NCBI GenBank assembly: GCA_964565865.1
Contig: CAZMGM010000032.1
Coordinates: forward strand, 1 to 24,711
DNA from: CBDAPI01 sp964565865
Lineage (GTDB): Bacteria > Acidobacteriota > UBA6911 > RPQK01 > CBDAPI01
DNA: 24,711 nucleotides
Reading direction: 5' to 3'
Positions 16,496-24,395 of this stretch are shown piece by piece (within the stretch, counting starts at the first letter, position 1; every line of letters begins with the position of its first letter). Made by a program: the position numbers and the translations under genes. The notes below the pieces were generated by a model that was not told where the DNA came from, searched no databases, and worked only from the letters and a program-made list of their open reading frames with translations.

Positions 16496-17033
16496 TCAAA
16501 CCCGGTCTCTTGCGTTATGATCCGGATCTTCATCGCCTTTGGGACCGAAAATCGCCACCCCCAGAACTGCTCCAACCACGGNNNNNNNNNNCCACGGCAA
16601 AAATGGAGAAGATAATACCTCCGAACACTAGCGAAAAGAAGATCCCGATTGTGGTAACCCCCCCCCCCATCATAGTTTCCAGAAAATTGACGAGTTGGGG
16701 TGGAACGTCCGGTGTGTCGCCCAGCCTCTCCAGGGCCTCGTGGCTCCCGAATCCTCCCCACATAAGCTGGATAGGAATCGAGACCACCGTATCGACCACG
16801 GCCCCGAAGAGGCCTGCGAGGAGGCCTAGAAGCGCTCCATCGCCGTACGTGACTCGTGGCTGGTCCGGGGGGTAATCTTTCATGTAAAGATACGAGGCCA
16901 GCAGGCCGCCGCCTATGACCAGAATGCAACAGGCACAATTGAGGAAGCTGATGGGGCGAATTGCGGACAGCACGCCTAGAAAGAGACCTCCGGCCAGAAT
17001 GGGAACAGATTTGCTTGGCTTAACTGGAGACAT
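16496..17033 (-). CDS. Small Cys-Cys membrane protein of unknown function, interrupted by an assembly gap
   Basis: This is predicted to be an inner membrane protein with about four membrane segments. It begins MSPVKPSKSVPILAGG, has a segment with a CACC motif (FLNCACCILVIGGG, near residue 35), a short loop, a GDGALLGLLAGLFGAVVD segment, and a final pair around GGGVTTIGIFFSLVF. The 10-N gap at 16582-16591 interrupts the last segment and breaks the frame. If the CCACGG copies on both sides are one sequence, the frame continues as FAVVGAVLGVAIFGPKGDED and stops at 16496, giving 173 residues. An 11-base C run at 16658-16668 encodes glycines. The start lies 9 bases after the DUF2085-type gene, so the two are probably cotranscribed. 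No function is assigned; the 3' end given depends on the gap interpretation. Confidence 0.65.
16582..16591. other. Assembly gap (10 Ns) flanked by identical CCACGG hexamers
   Basis: Ten undetermined bases sit between CCACGG at 16576-16581 and CCACGG at 16592-16597. The identical flanks suggest that two contig ends overlap rather than a real insertion of unknown sequence. Confidence 0.95.
16658..16668. repeat. 11-base C/G homopolymer inside a coding region
   Basis: Eleven consecutive C on the plus strand read as eleven G in the minus-strand membrane protein gene (Met-Met-Gly-Gly-Gly-Val). The length of 11 keeps the hydrophobic frame open. Confidence 0.9.
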
Positions 17034-17042
17034 GGGATTTTT

Positions 17043-17588
17043 CTAGTAGTCCCTGGTGAGAGTCTCGTGCGGTCGTGTGCCAGGGATCTGCGTCGGTTCG
17101 CCTTGCATCTGGACCCACGGCGGGGCTGCAACCCGACCTTCGGGACTCTCAGCAGGGGCCGCGGGTCCAACCAGCTGATCAAATGCGATCCACACAAAGA
17201 GCGCGGCTGGAAACCCCGCCAGCAGTCCGGTTACCACTCGCTCGAGGGGTGTGCTGAAGGTCAGTGCATTGATGATCATAAGCGCCAACGGTAGCAGGAT
17301 CAGACGTGGCTTCCGGAGCAGCAGCCGGCCCAGATGCCTGAGCCAAGGCCAGCACAAAACTCCCAGCCAGAATCCCAGATAAATACCGATGCACCGATGG
17401 CAGACAGCCAGCTGCGTTCCAGCCACCTGAAAACTACGTTCTGGGAGCTGGTGGCAGATATTAGAAAAAAAAAGGTAAATCGACCCAGCTGGAAGGGGGT
17501 GCTGCTCGACAAGAAACGTTGGGGTAGCGATTAGGACCAGCCACCCCGAGACCAGTAGCAGGAGCAAGGAATGGGCACGTCCGAACAT
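17043..17588 (-). CDS. DUF2085-type membrane protein
   Basis: This is a 181-residue integral membrane protein of unknown biochemical role. It matches the DUF2085 pattern: CHQLPERSF (Cys45-Phe53) followed by AVCHRCIGIYLGFWLG (Cys63, Cys66), a His/Cys-rich pair of motifs at a membrane edge. Membrane segments fall at about 8-27, 64-85, 91-110 and 118-140, and the C-terminal tail is Pro-rich and hydrophilic. The start is ATG 17588. The frame is open to 17672, but that would overlap the upstream M2 peptidase gene by 47 bases and add a non-hydrophobic leader. A run of nine T (plus-strand A at 17465-17473) encodes Phe-Phe. It lies 37 bases after the peptidase and 9 bases before the Cys-Cys membrane protein. 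Confidence 0.75.
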   Translation of the reverse strand: MFGRAHSLLLLLVSGWLVLIATPTFLVEQHPLPAGSIYLFFSNICHQLPERSFQVAGTQLAVCHRCIGIYLGFWLGVLCWPWLRHLGRLLLRKPRLILLPLALMIINALTFSTPLERVVTGLLAGFPAALFVWIAFDQLVGPAAPAESPEGRVAAPPWVQMQGEPTQIPGTRPHETLTRDY

Positions 17589-17625
17589 CGCCGGAATGGT
17601 AATGGATCCAGAGTGACGTGACAAG

Positions 17626-19449
17626 CTACCAGCCGCAGGTCCGACCCTGGTTCTGCACGAGCAGCCACGCATGTAGAGGTGCGAAATAGTCGAGAATCGC
17701 CGAGGCGTCCATTTCCCGCTGTCCTGTGATCAACTGGAGTGCGTCGGGCCAGGGTTGGCTGGCACCGAGGGCCAGCATTGCCCCGAGTCTGGTGCCGGCC
17801 TCTTCGTTCTGGTAGATGGAACAACCGTGGAGGGGGCCTTCCCATCCAGCCACGCTGCAAAGGGCCCGGTGAAACTGGAACTGCAGAATGTGCGCTAGAA
17901 AGTACCGGGAATACGGTGTGTTGGCGGGAATGTGATACTTGGCTCCTGGATCGAAATCCTCCTCTGTACGGGAGATCGGCGGGCGGATTCCCTGGTACTC
18001 CCCAATCAGTTTCCACCAGGATTCGTTGTAACGATCGGGTGGAATCTCACCGGAAAAGACGCCCCAGCGCCACCGGTCAAGCATCAGTCCGAAGGGGAGG
18101 AAAGCAACTTTGTCCAGAGCCATTCTGAGGAGCATCCTGATGTCGCTGCGATGCTCTGGTACCCGATCGATCAGACCCACTTCGCGGAGATATTCGGGTG
18201 TTATGGACAAGGCAATCGTGTCTCCAATTCCCTCGTGAAACCCGTCGTGGGCACCTTCCTGATACAAGAAGGGTTGCTGGTTATAGGCCCTCTGGTAGAT
18301 ATTGTGTCCCAGCTCATGGTGAATCGTGGAAAAATCTTCGCCTGTGATCTCAATGCACATCTTGATTCGAATGTCTTCTTCACCGTCAATGTTCCAGGCG
18401 CTGGCGTGGCACAGTACTTCGCGGTCGGCCGGTTTGGTGAAGAGCGATCTCTCCCAGAAGGTCTCGGGAAGGGCATCGAATCCGAGTGAAGTGAAGAAGC
18501 GCTCGCCGTAGCGGACCATTCCGATCTCGTCCAAGCCTTTTTCTCGGAGAATCGAGGTTAGATCAAGACTATCGTCGGCTCCCTCTGGCCGGACCAGGTC
18601 ATAAATATTCCCCCACAGCTGGCTCCACATGTTCCCGGTCAGGTGCGCTGGGATGGGCTGGTCCAAGGGCACTAGTTCCTCTCCGTAGTGCTGCGCCAAC
18701 TCTGCCCGCACGTAACAGTGAAGAGACTCGTAGAGGGGACGCACCTGGTTCCACAATCGATCCATTTCGGCAGGGAATTCCTGCTCGGGCATGTCGTAAC
18801 CGGAGCGCCAGAGTGCTCCCAGGTCAGTGAATCCCAGCTCTCTGGCACCTTCATTCGCCAGTTGCACGAAGCGCCGATATTTGTCTTTGATGGGAGGCGA
18901 AATTGTTCGCCACCCCCGCCAGGCCTCGAGCTGATCTTCTGGATCGCGGCTTTTTGCCAGAGTTCTGCTTAACTGGCCCAGAGTCAGGCAGTCGCGACCT
19001 TCCGGACAATATCTCCCGGTCGCGTAAATAGACTCCATTTCGGTGGCGATGGACGCCAGTTCCTCGCGTTTCTCTGCATCTTCCGGTGCGGCCAGAGGCA
19101 GTGCAATCTTAAGTAGGTGGAGCTTCCGAGCCACGTCCGGGGTCAGGTTACTTCCTTTGTAGAGGGCAGCCTCGCGACCGACTTTTCCCGTCCAGGCCAG
19201 GAGATTGCTCAAAGCGTCGGCGGCCAGCCGTTCGGTATCCTGCGTAACGAAGTTGGCCTGTACCCAGTTAGCTCTAGACGACTTGTCTACAAGCTCATCG
19301 AGGCCTTCCTCTGCAAGCCTGACAAACTCGGTCGGATCGGGCAGGTCCGGGGAGGATCGGCAAGAAACGGTCAAGAGCAGGGCCGATCCGATTAGAAGCT
19401 GGGAGCAAGTCCCACTGGTTCGGGCAGCGTGTGGATAGATGGTCATCAT
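17626..19449 (-). CDS. M2 family zinc dipeptidyl carboxypeptidase (ACE-like), exported
   Basis: The protein should cleave dipeptides from the C-terminus of peptides, like angiotensin-converting enzyme. It has 607 residues, normal for a single M2 domain. Zinc ligands are in HHELGH (His378, His382) and HEGIGD (Glu406), with catalytic Glu379. The 24-residue spacing from His382 to Glu406 equals that in human ACE. HIPANTPYSRYF supplies His506 and Tyr516, matching ACE His513 and Tyr523. FQFHRALC follows, as in ACE. The N-terminus has a hydrophobic stretch ending LLLTVSC, a signal peptide with an imperfect lipobox, so it is probably periplasmic or membrane-anchored. Two adjacent ATGs (19449, 19446) follow GGAGAGGA; the second has better spacing. 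It appears to head the minus-strand group. Confidence 0.93.
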   Translation of the reverse strand: MMTIYPHAARTSGTCSQLLIGSALLLTVSCRSSPDLPDPTEFVRLAEEGLDELVDKSSRANWVQANFVTQDTERLAADALSNLLAWTGKVGREAALYKGSNLTPDVARKLHLLKIALPLAAPEDAEKREELASIATEMESIYATGRYCPEGRDCLTLGQLSRTLAKSRDPEDQLEAWRGWRTISPPIKDKYRRFVQLANEGARELGFTDLGALWRSGYDMPEQEFPAEMDRLWNQVRPLYESLHCYVRAELAQHYGEELVPLDQPIPAHLTGNMWSQLWGNIYDLVRPEGADDSLDLTSILREKGLDEIGMVRYGERFFTSLGFDALPETFWERSLFTKPADREVLCHASAWNIDGEEDIRIKMCIEITGEDFSTIHHELGHNIYQRAYNQQPFLYQEGAHDGFHEGIGDTIALSITPEYLREVGLIDRVPEHRSDIRMLLRMALDKVAFLPFGLMLDRWRWGVFSGEIPPDRYNESWWKLIGEYQGIRPPISRTEEDFDPGAKYHIPANTPYSRYFLAHILQFQFHRALCSVAGWEGPLHGCSIYQNEEAGTRLGAMLALGASQPWPDALQLITGQREMDASAILDYFAPLHAWLLVQNQGRTCGW

Positions 19450-20052
19450 TCCTCTCCAGTCTGCAAGGCTGACGCAGCGGGTTCGGTTTGTGAATGCCGC
19501 CTCTCACGTCCCCGTCGTGCCGCTGCAGATCTTACCAGGATTTGAGGTGACTCCCCAGGGCCGGCTGCCACTTGTAACCCTGCCGGAGGCCCGAGCGGAG
19601 CCTCTCTCGGGGTCATTCAGGATCCGAAATGGCTTATTTAAGGCTGGATTTGTCCTTTTAGAATGAGAGCCTTCAATGTCAAGACGACCGTACTGCAGGC
19701 TACCAGCATCGAGAAGTCGCAATCTCTCCCCATTTTATGTTGCCGTAACGGCGTCTCAGGTTGCAGAAATCGAAAAAACTGCCGGGGTTAAGGAAGGGGG
19801 CTGAGAGATTAGGGTAGGCGGGGCACACCGGCCCCGTGGGTGGCAGATTTGAACATGGAAGATCCGGCATTCCTCCTTTCTAACCAGAAGATCTCACGCA
19901 ATCGATTATAGATTCGGCTTCTTCATCAGTGCTTGCGACGTTTGTCACACTTCGGACGATCTTGACTCGAACGGGGGGGGCTGCCAAAATTTCCGCTGCG
20001 TGAACATGGGGCGGCGCGGGAGAGTTCCGTACTGCCCGGCTTCCGGAACTCT
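19450..20052. other. 603-base divergent intergenic region, no convincing gene
   Basis: This lies between the divergently transcribed M2 peptidase and PgsA-like genes, so it should contain promoters for both. No well-matched -35/-10 pair was found. TTGACT at 19962-19967 followed after 18 bases by AAAATT is a weak candidate for pgsA. CGGGGC (19819-19824) and GCCCCG (19831-19836) form a 6-bp stem without a T run. Short open frames here, such as 42 codons from 19663, lack ribosome sites and recognisable sequence. Confidence 0.5.
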
Positions 20053-20601
20053 ATGACCTTCGCCAACAGCCTGACGGTACTGCGCATCCTTTCGGTTCCA
20101 GTGCTGGTGCTCCTGATTCTGAGCGGGGCCTGGAAGGCAGCCCTGCTGCTATTCGTTGCCGCCGGTTTGAGCGACCTGCTTGACGGATGGATCGCCAGAA
20201 AGTGGAGACAGCAGAGCAAGCTGGGAATAGCGCTGGATCCACTGGCAGACAAGTTTCTGCTCATTAGTGCTCTGCTGGTGCTCTGCTGGCCAGGCGTGTC
20301 CGATTCCTACCGGATCCCCATCTGGCTGACCGTGACCGTCATCGGCCGGGACCTACTTCTGGTGCTGGGTGCCGCTGCGGTCTACTGGCTGCGTGGCCTA
20401 CATATGTTCCCGCCGTCGTTCTGGGGCAAGTCGGCGACCCTGTTTCAGATCTTTAGCGTCTTTCTGGTTCTGGTCGCCAATGCCGGAGTTACAAAGCTGA
20501 TCCCCCTGGAACCCATCTTTCTCGGGGCGCTCGCGTTGACTCTGATATCCGGTTTACACTATCTGTATCGGGCAAGCCATCTGGCCGATTTTTCTGGTTA
20601 G
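20053..20601 (+). CDS. pgsA: CDP-alcohol phosphatidyltransferase, PgsA-like (phosphatidylglycerophosphate synthase)
   Basis: This is predicted to make phosphatidylglycerophosphate from CDP-diacylglycerol and glycerol-3-phosphate at the inner membrane. The 182-residue protein is polytopic. It carries the complete CDP-alcohol phosphotransferase motif: Asp41, Asp44-Gly45, Ala48-Arg49, Gly58, Asp62 and Asp66 (DLLDGWIAR then GIALDPLADK). The N-terminal NSLTVLRILSVPVLVLL is typical of PgsA and of related cardiolipin synthases that share the fold. Length and N-terminus favour PgsA, but the acceptor alcohol cannot be proved from motifs. The ATG at 20053 has only weak ribosome-site sequence. It is the first gene of the third block, followed after 64 bases by ribH. 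Confidence 0.82.
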   Translation: MTFANSLTVLRILSVPVLVLLILSGAWKAALLLFVAAGLSDLLDGWIARKWRQQSKLGIALDPLADKFLLISALLVLCWPGVSDSYRIPIWLTVTVIGRDLLLVLGAAAVYWLRGLHMFPPSFWGKSATLFQIFSVFLVLVANAGVTKLIPLEPIFLGALALTLISGLHYLYRASHLADFSG

Positions 20602-20654
20602 GCGGCTAGTAGTCCATGACAAGATTGGGGCCGTGTGCGGGATGGGACAGAATT

Positions 20655-20660
20655 AAGGGA
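20655..20660 (+). promoter_or_regulatory. Shine-Dalgarno site for the GTG start of ribH
   Basis: AAGGGA lies 5 bases before GTG 20666 and supports this start rather than a later one. Confidence 0.5.
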
Positions 20661-20665
20661 CACAA

Positions 20666-21172
20666 GTGGTTCAACGCCAGGAGGATACACGGGTTGCCGT
20701 TTTCAATCTCGACCCTTCGAGCCTGAAAATCGGCATCGTGGTCTCACTTTTCAATTCGGATGTCACGGGGAAACTTCTGGAAGGGGCCCGAGAAGAGTTA
20801 AACCGGCTGGGAGTTCTAGAGGGGAACATTTCAGTCGTTCGGGTTCCAGGCAGCTTTGAAATTCCTCTGGCGGCGCGGGTTTTGACGCTCACTTGCCAAC
20901 CCGACGCCGTGGTTTGCCTGGGGGCGCTGATTCAAGGAGAAACGGACCACTACCACTATCTTGCTGCCGCAGTGAGCCAGGGGATAGGACAGGTCGGGCT
21001 CGAGTCCCACGTACCGATTGCCTTCGGCGTGCTCACTACGAGCAGCCTGGAGCAGGCTCTGGATCGAGCCGGCGGAAGCTCTGGAAACAAGGGGGGCGAA
21101 GCCGCGCGAGCGGCTGTCCAGATGATCCAGGAACTACGGAAACTGGAGTCCGAAAAAGACGAGGGATCCTGA
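20666..21172 (+). CDS. ribH: 6,7-dimethyl-8-ribityllumazine synthase RibH
   Basis: RibH condenses 5-amino-6-ribitylaminouracil with 3,4-dihydroxybutanone phosphate to lumazine, the step before riboflavin. The 168-residue protein shows VVSLFNSDVTGKLLEGA, the VPGSFEIPLAA substrate loop and LGALIQGETDHYHYL with the catalytic His95. It also has the C-terminal GVLTTSSLEQALDRAGG and NKGGEAA motifs. A GTG start with a Shine-Dalgarno site gives a short N-terminal extension of about 20 residues before the core. No FMN riboswitch consensus precedes it. The ribH-nusB neighbourhood, with a 6-base gap, is common across bacteria. Confidence 0.96.
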   Translation: MVQRQEDTRVAVFNLDPSSLKIGIVVSLFNSDVTGKLLEGAREELNRLGVLEGNISVVRVPGSFEIPLAARVLTLTCQPDAVVCLGALIQGETDHYHYLAAAVSQGIGQVGLESHVPIAFGVLTTSSLEQALDRAGGSSGNKGGEAARAAVQMIQELRKLESEKDEGS

Positions 21173-21178
21173 GCCGCT

Positions 21179-21610
21179 ATGGGAAGTCGACGAAAAAGCA
21201 GGGAGTATGCTCTTCAGCTTCTCTTCCAGCATGAGTTCCTGGAGCAGCCCAGCGGTGAGGACCTTTTCTGGGAATCGAAGAAGGTCGATTCCCAGACCCG
21301 GGATTTCGCCGAGTTTCTGCAAGACCACTTTCTGGAGAATCGGTCGTTCATTGATCGTCTGATTCGAAAACACGCCCGGCACTGGAAGTTGGAGCGGATG
21401 GCAACCGTGGATCGCAACATCCTGAGAATGGCAATCACGGAATTCCTGTACGCCGAAACACCTCGTGTAGTCGTCATCGACGAAGCCATCGAAGTGGCCC
21501 GGAAGTACAGTGGCGAGGAGTCAACCGAATTTGTCAACGGTATTCTGGATGCAATCCACCTGGATCTGGAAGAGATGGCCGAGAATGCCAGGAATCAAAA
21601 GGATGGATAA
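21179..21610 (+). CDS. nusB: Transcription antitermination factor NusB
   Basis: NusB binds boxA RNA with NusE (ribosomal protein S10) and promotes antitermination of rRNA transcription. The 143-residue all-helical protein has RRKSREYALQLLFQHEF at the N-terminus, ERMATVDRNILRMAITEFLY in the centre, and VVVIDEAIEVARKYSGEEST followed by FVNGILDAI. These are the family signatures in order. It starts 6 bases after ribH and overlaps lysS by 8 bases, consistent with one operon. Confidence 0.96.
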   Translation: MGSRRKSREYALQLLFQHEFLEQPSGEDLFWESKKVDSQTRDFAEFLQDHFLENRSFIDRLIRKHARHWKLERMATVDRNILRMAITEFLYAETPRVVVIDEAIEVARKYSGEESTEFVNGILDAIHLDLEEMAENARNQKDG

Positions 21611-23126
21611 GAACGGAACCGACCCCGTCGAACAGAGACGCCGCAAGCTTGCCGAAATCAAGGAGCTAGGCTGCGACCCCTACCCGCATCGCTACGAACT
21701 CAGCCACGAAGTCTCGGATCTGGTCCGCCGGTTTTCATCCAGCAGTACAGAGGAACTAGAGAAGAAGAGCCTCCAGGTGCAGACAGCAGGGAGAATCGTC
21801 TCTATGCGTGGGCATGGCAAAGTGGGTTTCGTTGATCTGGCCGGGCAGGGAGCCAGGCTTCAGCTCTACGTCCGCAGGGACAGAGTGGGCACTAAGAACT
21901 ATCGTCTCTACAAGCTGCTCGACATCGGCGACATCATCGGAGTTGCAGGTACGGTTTTCAGGACCAGAATGGGAGAGCTCAGCCTGGCCGTCGAACAAAT
22001 TGACCTGCTGGCCAAGTCGCTGCTTCCGCTGCCCGATAAATGGCACGGTCTCACGGATGTCGAGCTGCGCTTCAGACAGCGCTACCTGGATCTGATCGCC
22101 AACCCTGAGGTCCGCCAGATCTTTGTCCGACGCGGCCACATCATCCGCGAAATCCGTAGTTTCTTCGATGATCAGGGGTTTTTGGAGGTAGAAACACCCA
22201 TGATGCAGCCCCTGGCCGGGGGAGCAACGGCTCGACCTTTCAAAACCTTCCACGAAGCGCTCGGCGTTTCTCTTTACCTGAGGATCGCGCCTGAGCTGTA
22301 CTTGAAGAGGCTGACCGTGGGCGGTATGGACCGCGTCTACGAAATCAACAGGAACTTCCGAAACGAGGGCATTTCGATCCAGCATAATCCTGAGTTCACC
22401 ATGCTGGAATTCTATATGGCCTATGCAGACTACAATGATCTGATGGATCTTACGGAGGAGATGCTGACCCGGGTTGTGGAACGCGTGACGGGTTCCACTG
22501 ATGTGCCCTTCGGAGATGAGGTTCTGGATTTTGGCCGCTACCGGCGCTTGAGCATGGTGGAGGCGATTCTGGAGTATTGGCCCGTCTCCATCACGAGACC
22601 GGAGGAAAGAGATCTCGATAACCCGAGGCGTCTCCTGGAACTGCTCCAAGACCTGGATGCAGAGGTTGACGAAACGGCATCCTGGGGAATCCTGCTGACC
22701 CAGCTTTTCGAAGCGGTGGTCGAACCGCGGCTCGTGCAACCGACTTTTATTTACGATTATCCTGTCGATACTTCCCCTCTCGCTAAGACGAAAGATTCGG
22801 ATCTGCGCTTCGTGGAACGGTTCGAGCTTTACGCCGGAGGGTTCGAACTGGCCAATGCATACAGTGAGCTTAATGATCCGCTCGAGCAGGAAAGGCGCTT
22901 CGAAGAACAGCTCCGGCAAAAGGAAAAGGGAGATCAGGAAGCGCACTCTATGGACGAGGATTACGTTCGTGCCCTGTCCTACGGCCTTCCCCCGACAGGT
23001 GGGTTCGGATTGGGAATTGACCGTCTAACGATGATCTTGACCAATCGCAGGTCGATTCGCGAGGTGATCCTCTTTCCCCAACTGAGGCCGGAGGCTGGAC
23101 GCCTTCCAGAAGGCGAACAGAATTGA
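21603..23126 (+). CDS. lysS: Lysyl-tRNA synthetase, class II
   Basis: LysS attaches lysine to tRNA-Lys. The 507-residue protein has an N-terminal OB-fold anticodon-binding domain (VQTAGRIVSMRGHGKVGFVD) and the class II catalytic core. The core begins at LRFRQRYLDLIANPEV. Motif 2 starts at about Phe252 (FRNEGISIQHNPEFTMLEF), and motif 3 at about 466 (GGFGLGIDRLTMIL). The frame is open upstream to 21510, but ATG 21603 is right: the sequence before it is antiparallel in character to nusB coding and unlike LysS, and MDKNGTDPVEQRRRKL is a normal N-terminus. It overlaps the nusB stop as ATGGATAA. Confidence 0.97.
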   Translation: MDKNGTDPVEQRRRKLAEIKELGCDPYPHRYELSHEVSDLVRRFSSSSTEELEKKSLQVQTAGRIVSMRGHGKVGFVDLAGQGARLQLYVRRDRVGTKNYRLYKLLDIGDIIGVAGTVFRTRMGELSLAVEQIDLLAKSLLPLPDKWHGLTDVELRFRQRYLDLIANPEVRQIFVRRGHIIREIRSFFDDQGFLEVETPMMQPLAGGATARPFKTFHEALGVSLYLRIAPELYLKRLTVGGMDRVYEINRNFRNEGISIQHNPEFTMLEFYMAYADYNDLMDLTEEMLTRVVERVTGSTDVPFGDEVLDFGRYRRLSMVEAILEYWPVSITRPEERDLDNPRRLLELLQDLDAEVDETASWGILLTQLFEAVVEPRLVQPTFIYDYPVDTSPLAKTKDSDLRFVERFELYAGGFELANAYSELNDPLEQERRFEEQLRQKEKGDQEAHSMDEDYVRALSYGLPPTGGFGLGIDRLTMILTNRRSIREVILFPQLRPEAGRLPEGEQN

Positions 23127-23156
23127 TCTCCTTCCACTGGACTCTGTCCGTTTGCC

Positions 23157-24395
23157 ATGCCTTTTGAGCTCTTTGTCGCAGTGCGCTACCTGTTGGCCCG
23201 CCGCAAGCAGGTGGTGGTCTCGATTGTCTCGCTGATTTCGATCGCGGGAGTTGCTGCCGGTGTGATGGCTCTGATCGTTGCCCTGGCGCTCAACAGCGGC
23301 TTCCAAAGGGAATTCCAGGAACGGATCCTCTCCGCCACCACGCACGTCACCTTGCTCCAGATCCAGAACCGCGCCATTGCCGATTACGAATTACTAGCTG
23401 ATCGGCTGGGGCGCGTTGACGGTGTCCTGGCGGTAGCTCCGACCATTTACAGCCAGGCGCTTTTGCAAAGTGATCTGGGCCGTTCCCAAGGGATCTACAT
23501 TCGGGGAATTGATCCGAACCGTCCTCAATTCATGGGAGGACTTCTGGATCAGATTGTGGAAGGGGATGCTGCCTCATTCGGACAGAAGACTCCTGTTCCC
23601 GAAATGATCGTGGGAGAAGATCTGGCCCGGGCCCTGGGGCTGCTGGTGGGCGATCAGGTCCGAGCTCTGGGCCTGAAGGGCGAGCTGGCTCCCTTCGGGA
23701 TCGGCAGATCGATACGGCACAAGCGGTTCAGGGTAGCTGCGATCTTCAAATCGGGCCTCTGGGAGTTCGACGCCAACTGGGCCCTGATCTCTCTGCGCCA
23801 AGCTCAGCTCTTCGAAGGCCTGTCCGCAGGGAAAGTTTCTGCTCTGGAGTTCCGACTACGGGACATCTATGAGGCCGATGCAATCTCGCTGCAGCTGCGT
23901 TCCCTGGCCGGGCCCCCTTTTTCAACACGCACCTGGATGGAGCTGAACCGGCCTCTGTTCTCGGCCTTGAAGCTCGAAAAACTGGCTCTGTTCATTGCTA
24001 TTGGGCTCATCGTGTTGGTGGCCTCTCTAAACATCATCATCACTCTGACCATGATGGTGATGGAAAAGACGAACGACATCGCTGTGATTGCTGCCATGGG
24101 AGGGCTCCCTTCCACCATCCTTCGCATTTTCATGTTCCAGGGCGTGATGATCGGAACGGTCGGGACCCTGATCGGTTCAGCCCTGGGCAGCTGTCTGGTG
24201 TGGTACCTTGAAACCTACCAGGTAATCGCCCTGGACAAGACCGTTTATTCCATCTCTTCCGTGCCTTTTGAATTGCGCTGGAGTGACGTAACGATCGTAT
24301 CGGTCATGGCTGTGGTGATCAGCTCTCTGGCCACCATCTTTCCGGCCCGCTCCGCCTCCAGGCTCAAACCCGTGGAGGGTCTGCGCTATGACTAG
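23157..24395 (+). CDS. lolC: Lipoprotein-releasing ABC transporter permease, LolC/LolE family
   Basis: This is the membrane subunit of the Lol ABC transporter, which extracts outer-membrane lipoproteins from the inner membrane for hand-over to LolA. The 412-residue protein has the family layout. FELFVAVRYLLARRKQ leads into the first membrane segment (about 20-45). A large periplasmic domain covers about 46-270. Three C-terminal membrane segments (about 277-300, 320-345, 375-398) end in ATIFPARSASRLKPVEGLRYD. LolC and LolE are close paralogs, and a single LolC/E hybrid (LolF) exists in some phyla; sequence alone does not separate them here. It starts 30 bases after lysS and overlaps lolD by 8 bases. 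Its presence implies an outer membrane. Confidence 0.92.
   Translation: MPFELFVAVRYLLARRKQVVVSIVSLISIAGVAAGVMALIVALALNSGFQREFQERILSATTHVTLLQIQNRAIADYELLADRLGRVDGVLAVAPTIYSQALLQSDLGRSQGIYIRGIDPNRPQFMGGLLDQIVEGDAASFGQKTPVPEMIVGEDLARALGLLVGDQVRALGLKGELAPFGIGRSIRHKRFRVAAIFKSGLWEFDANWALISLRQAQLFEGLSAGKVSALEFRLRDIYEADAISLQLRSLAGPPFSTRTWMELNRPLFSALKLEKLALFIAIGLIVLVASLNIIITLTMMVMEKTNDIAVIAAMGGLPSTILRIFMFQGVMIGTVGTLIGSALGSCLVWYLETYQVIALDKTVYSISSVPFELRWSDVTIVSVMAVVISSLATIFPARSASRLKPVEGLRYD

Noticed and set aside
16432..16938. Second minus-strand frame through the N gap, ending RTAMDRLAPPAW
   Set aside because: Before the gap it is Arg/Pro/Gly-rich shadow sequence. The overlapping frame gives clean membrane segments and a sensible end when the duplicated CCACGG is collapsed.
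19663..19791. 42-codon Cys-containing open frame on the plus strand
   Set aside because: It has no ribosome site, no recognisable motif and a length expected by chance.
19785..19870. TPP riboswitch-like words (GGCTGAGA and TTGAAC)
   Set aside because: The conserved ACCC after the first stem and the CCTGATCTGG element are missing, spacing is wrong, and the next gene is a phospholipid synthase rather than a thiamine gene.
21756..22946. 396-codon minus-strand open frame opposite lysS
   Set aside because: It is antisense to a well-conserved LysS coding region and has no protein-family features. Long antisense frames are expected opposite GC-rich genes.
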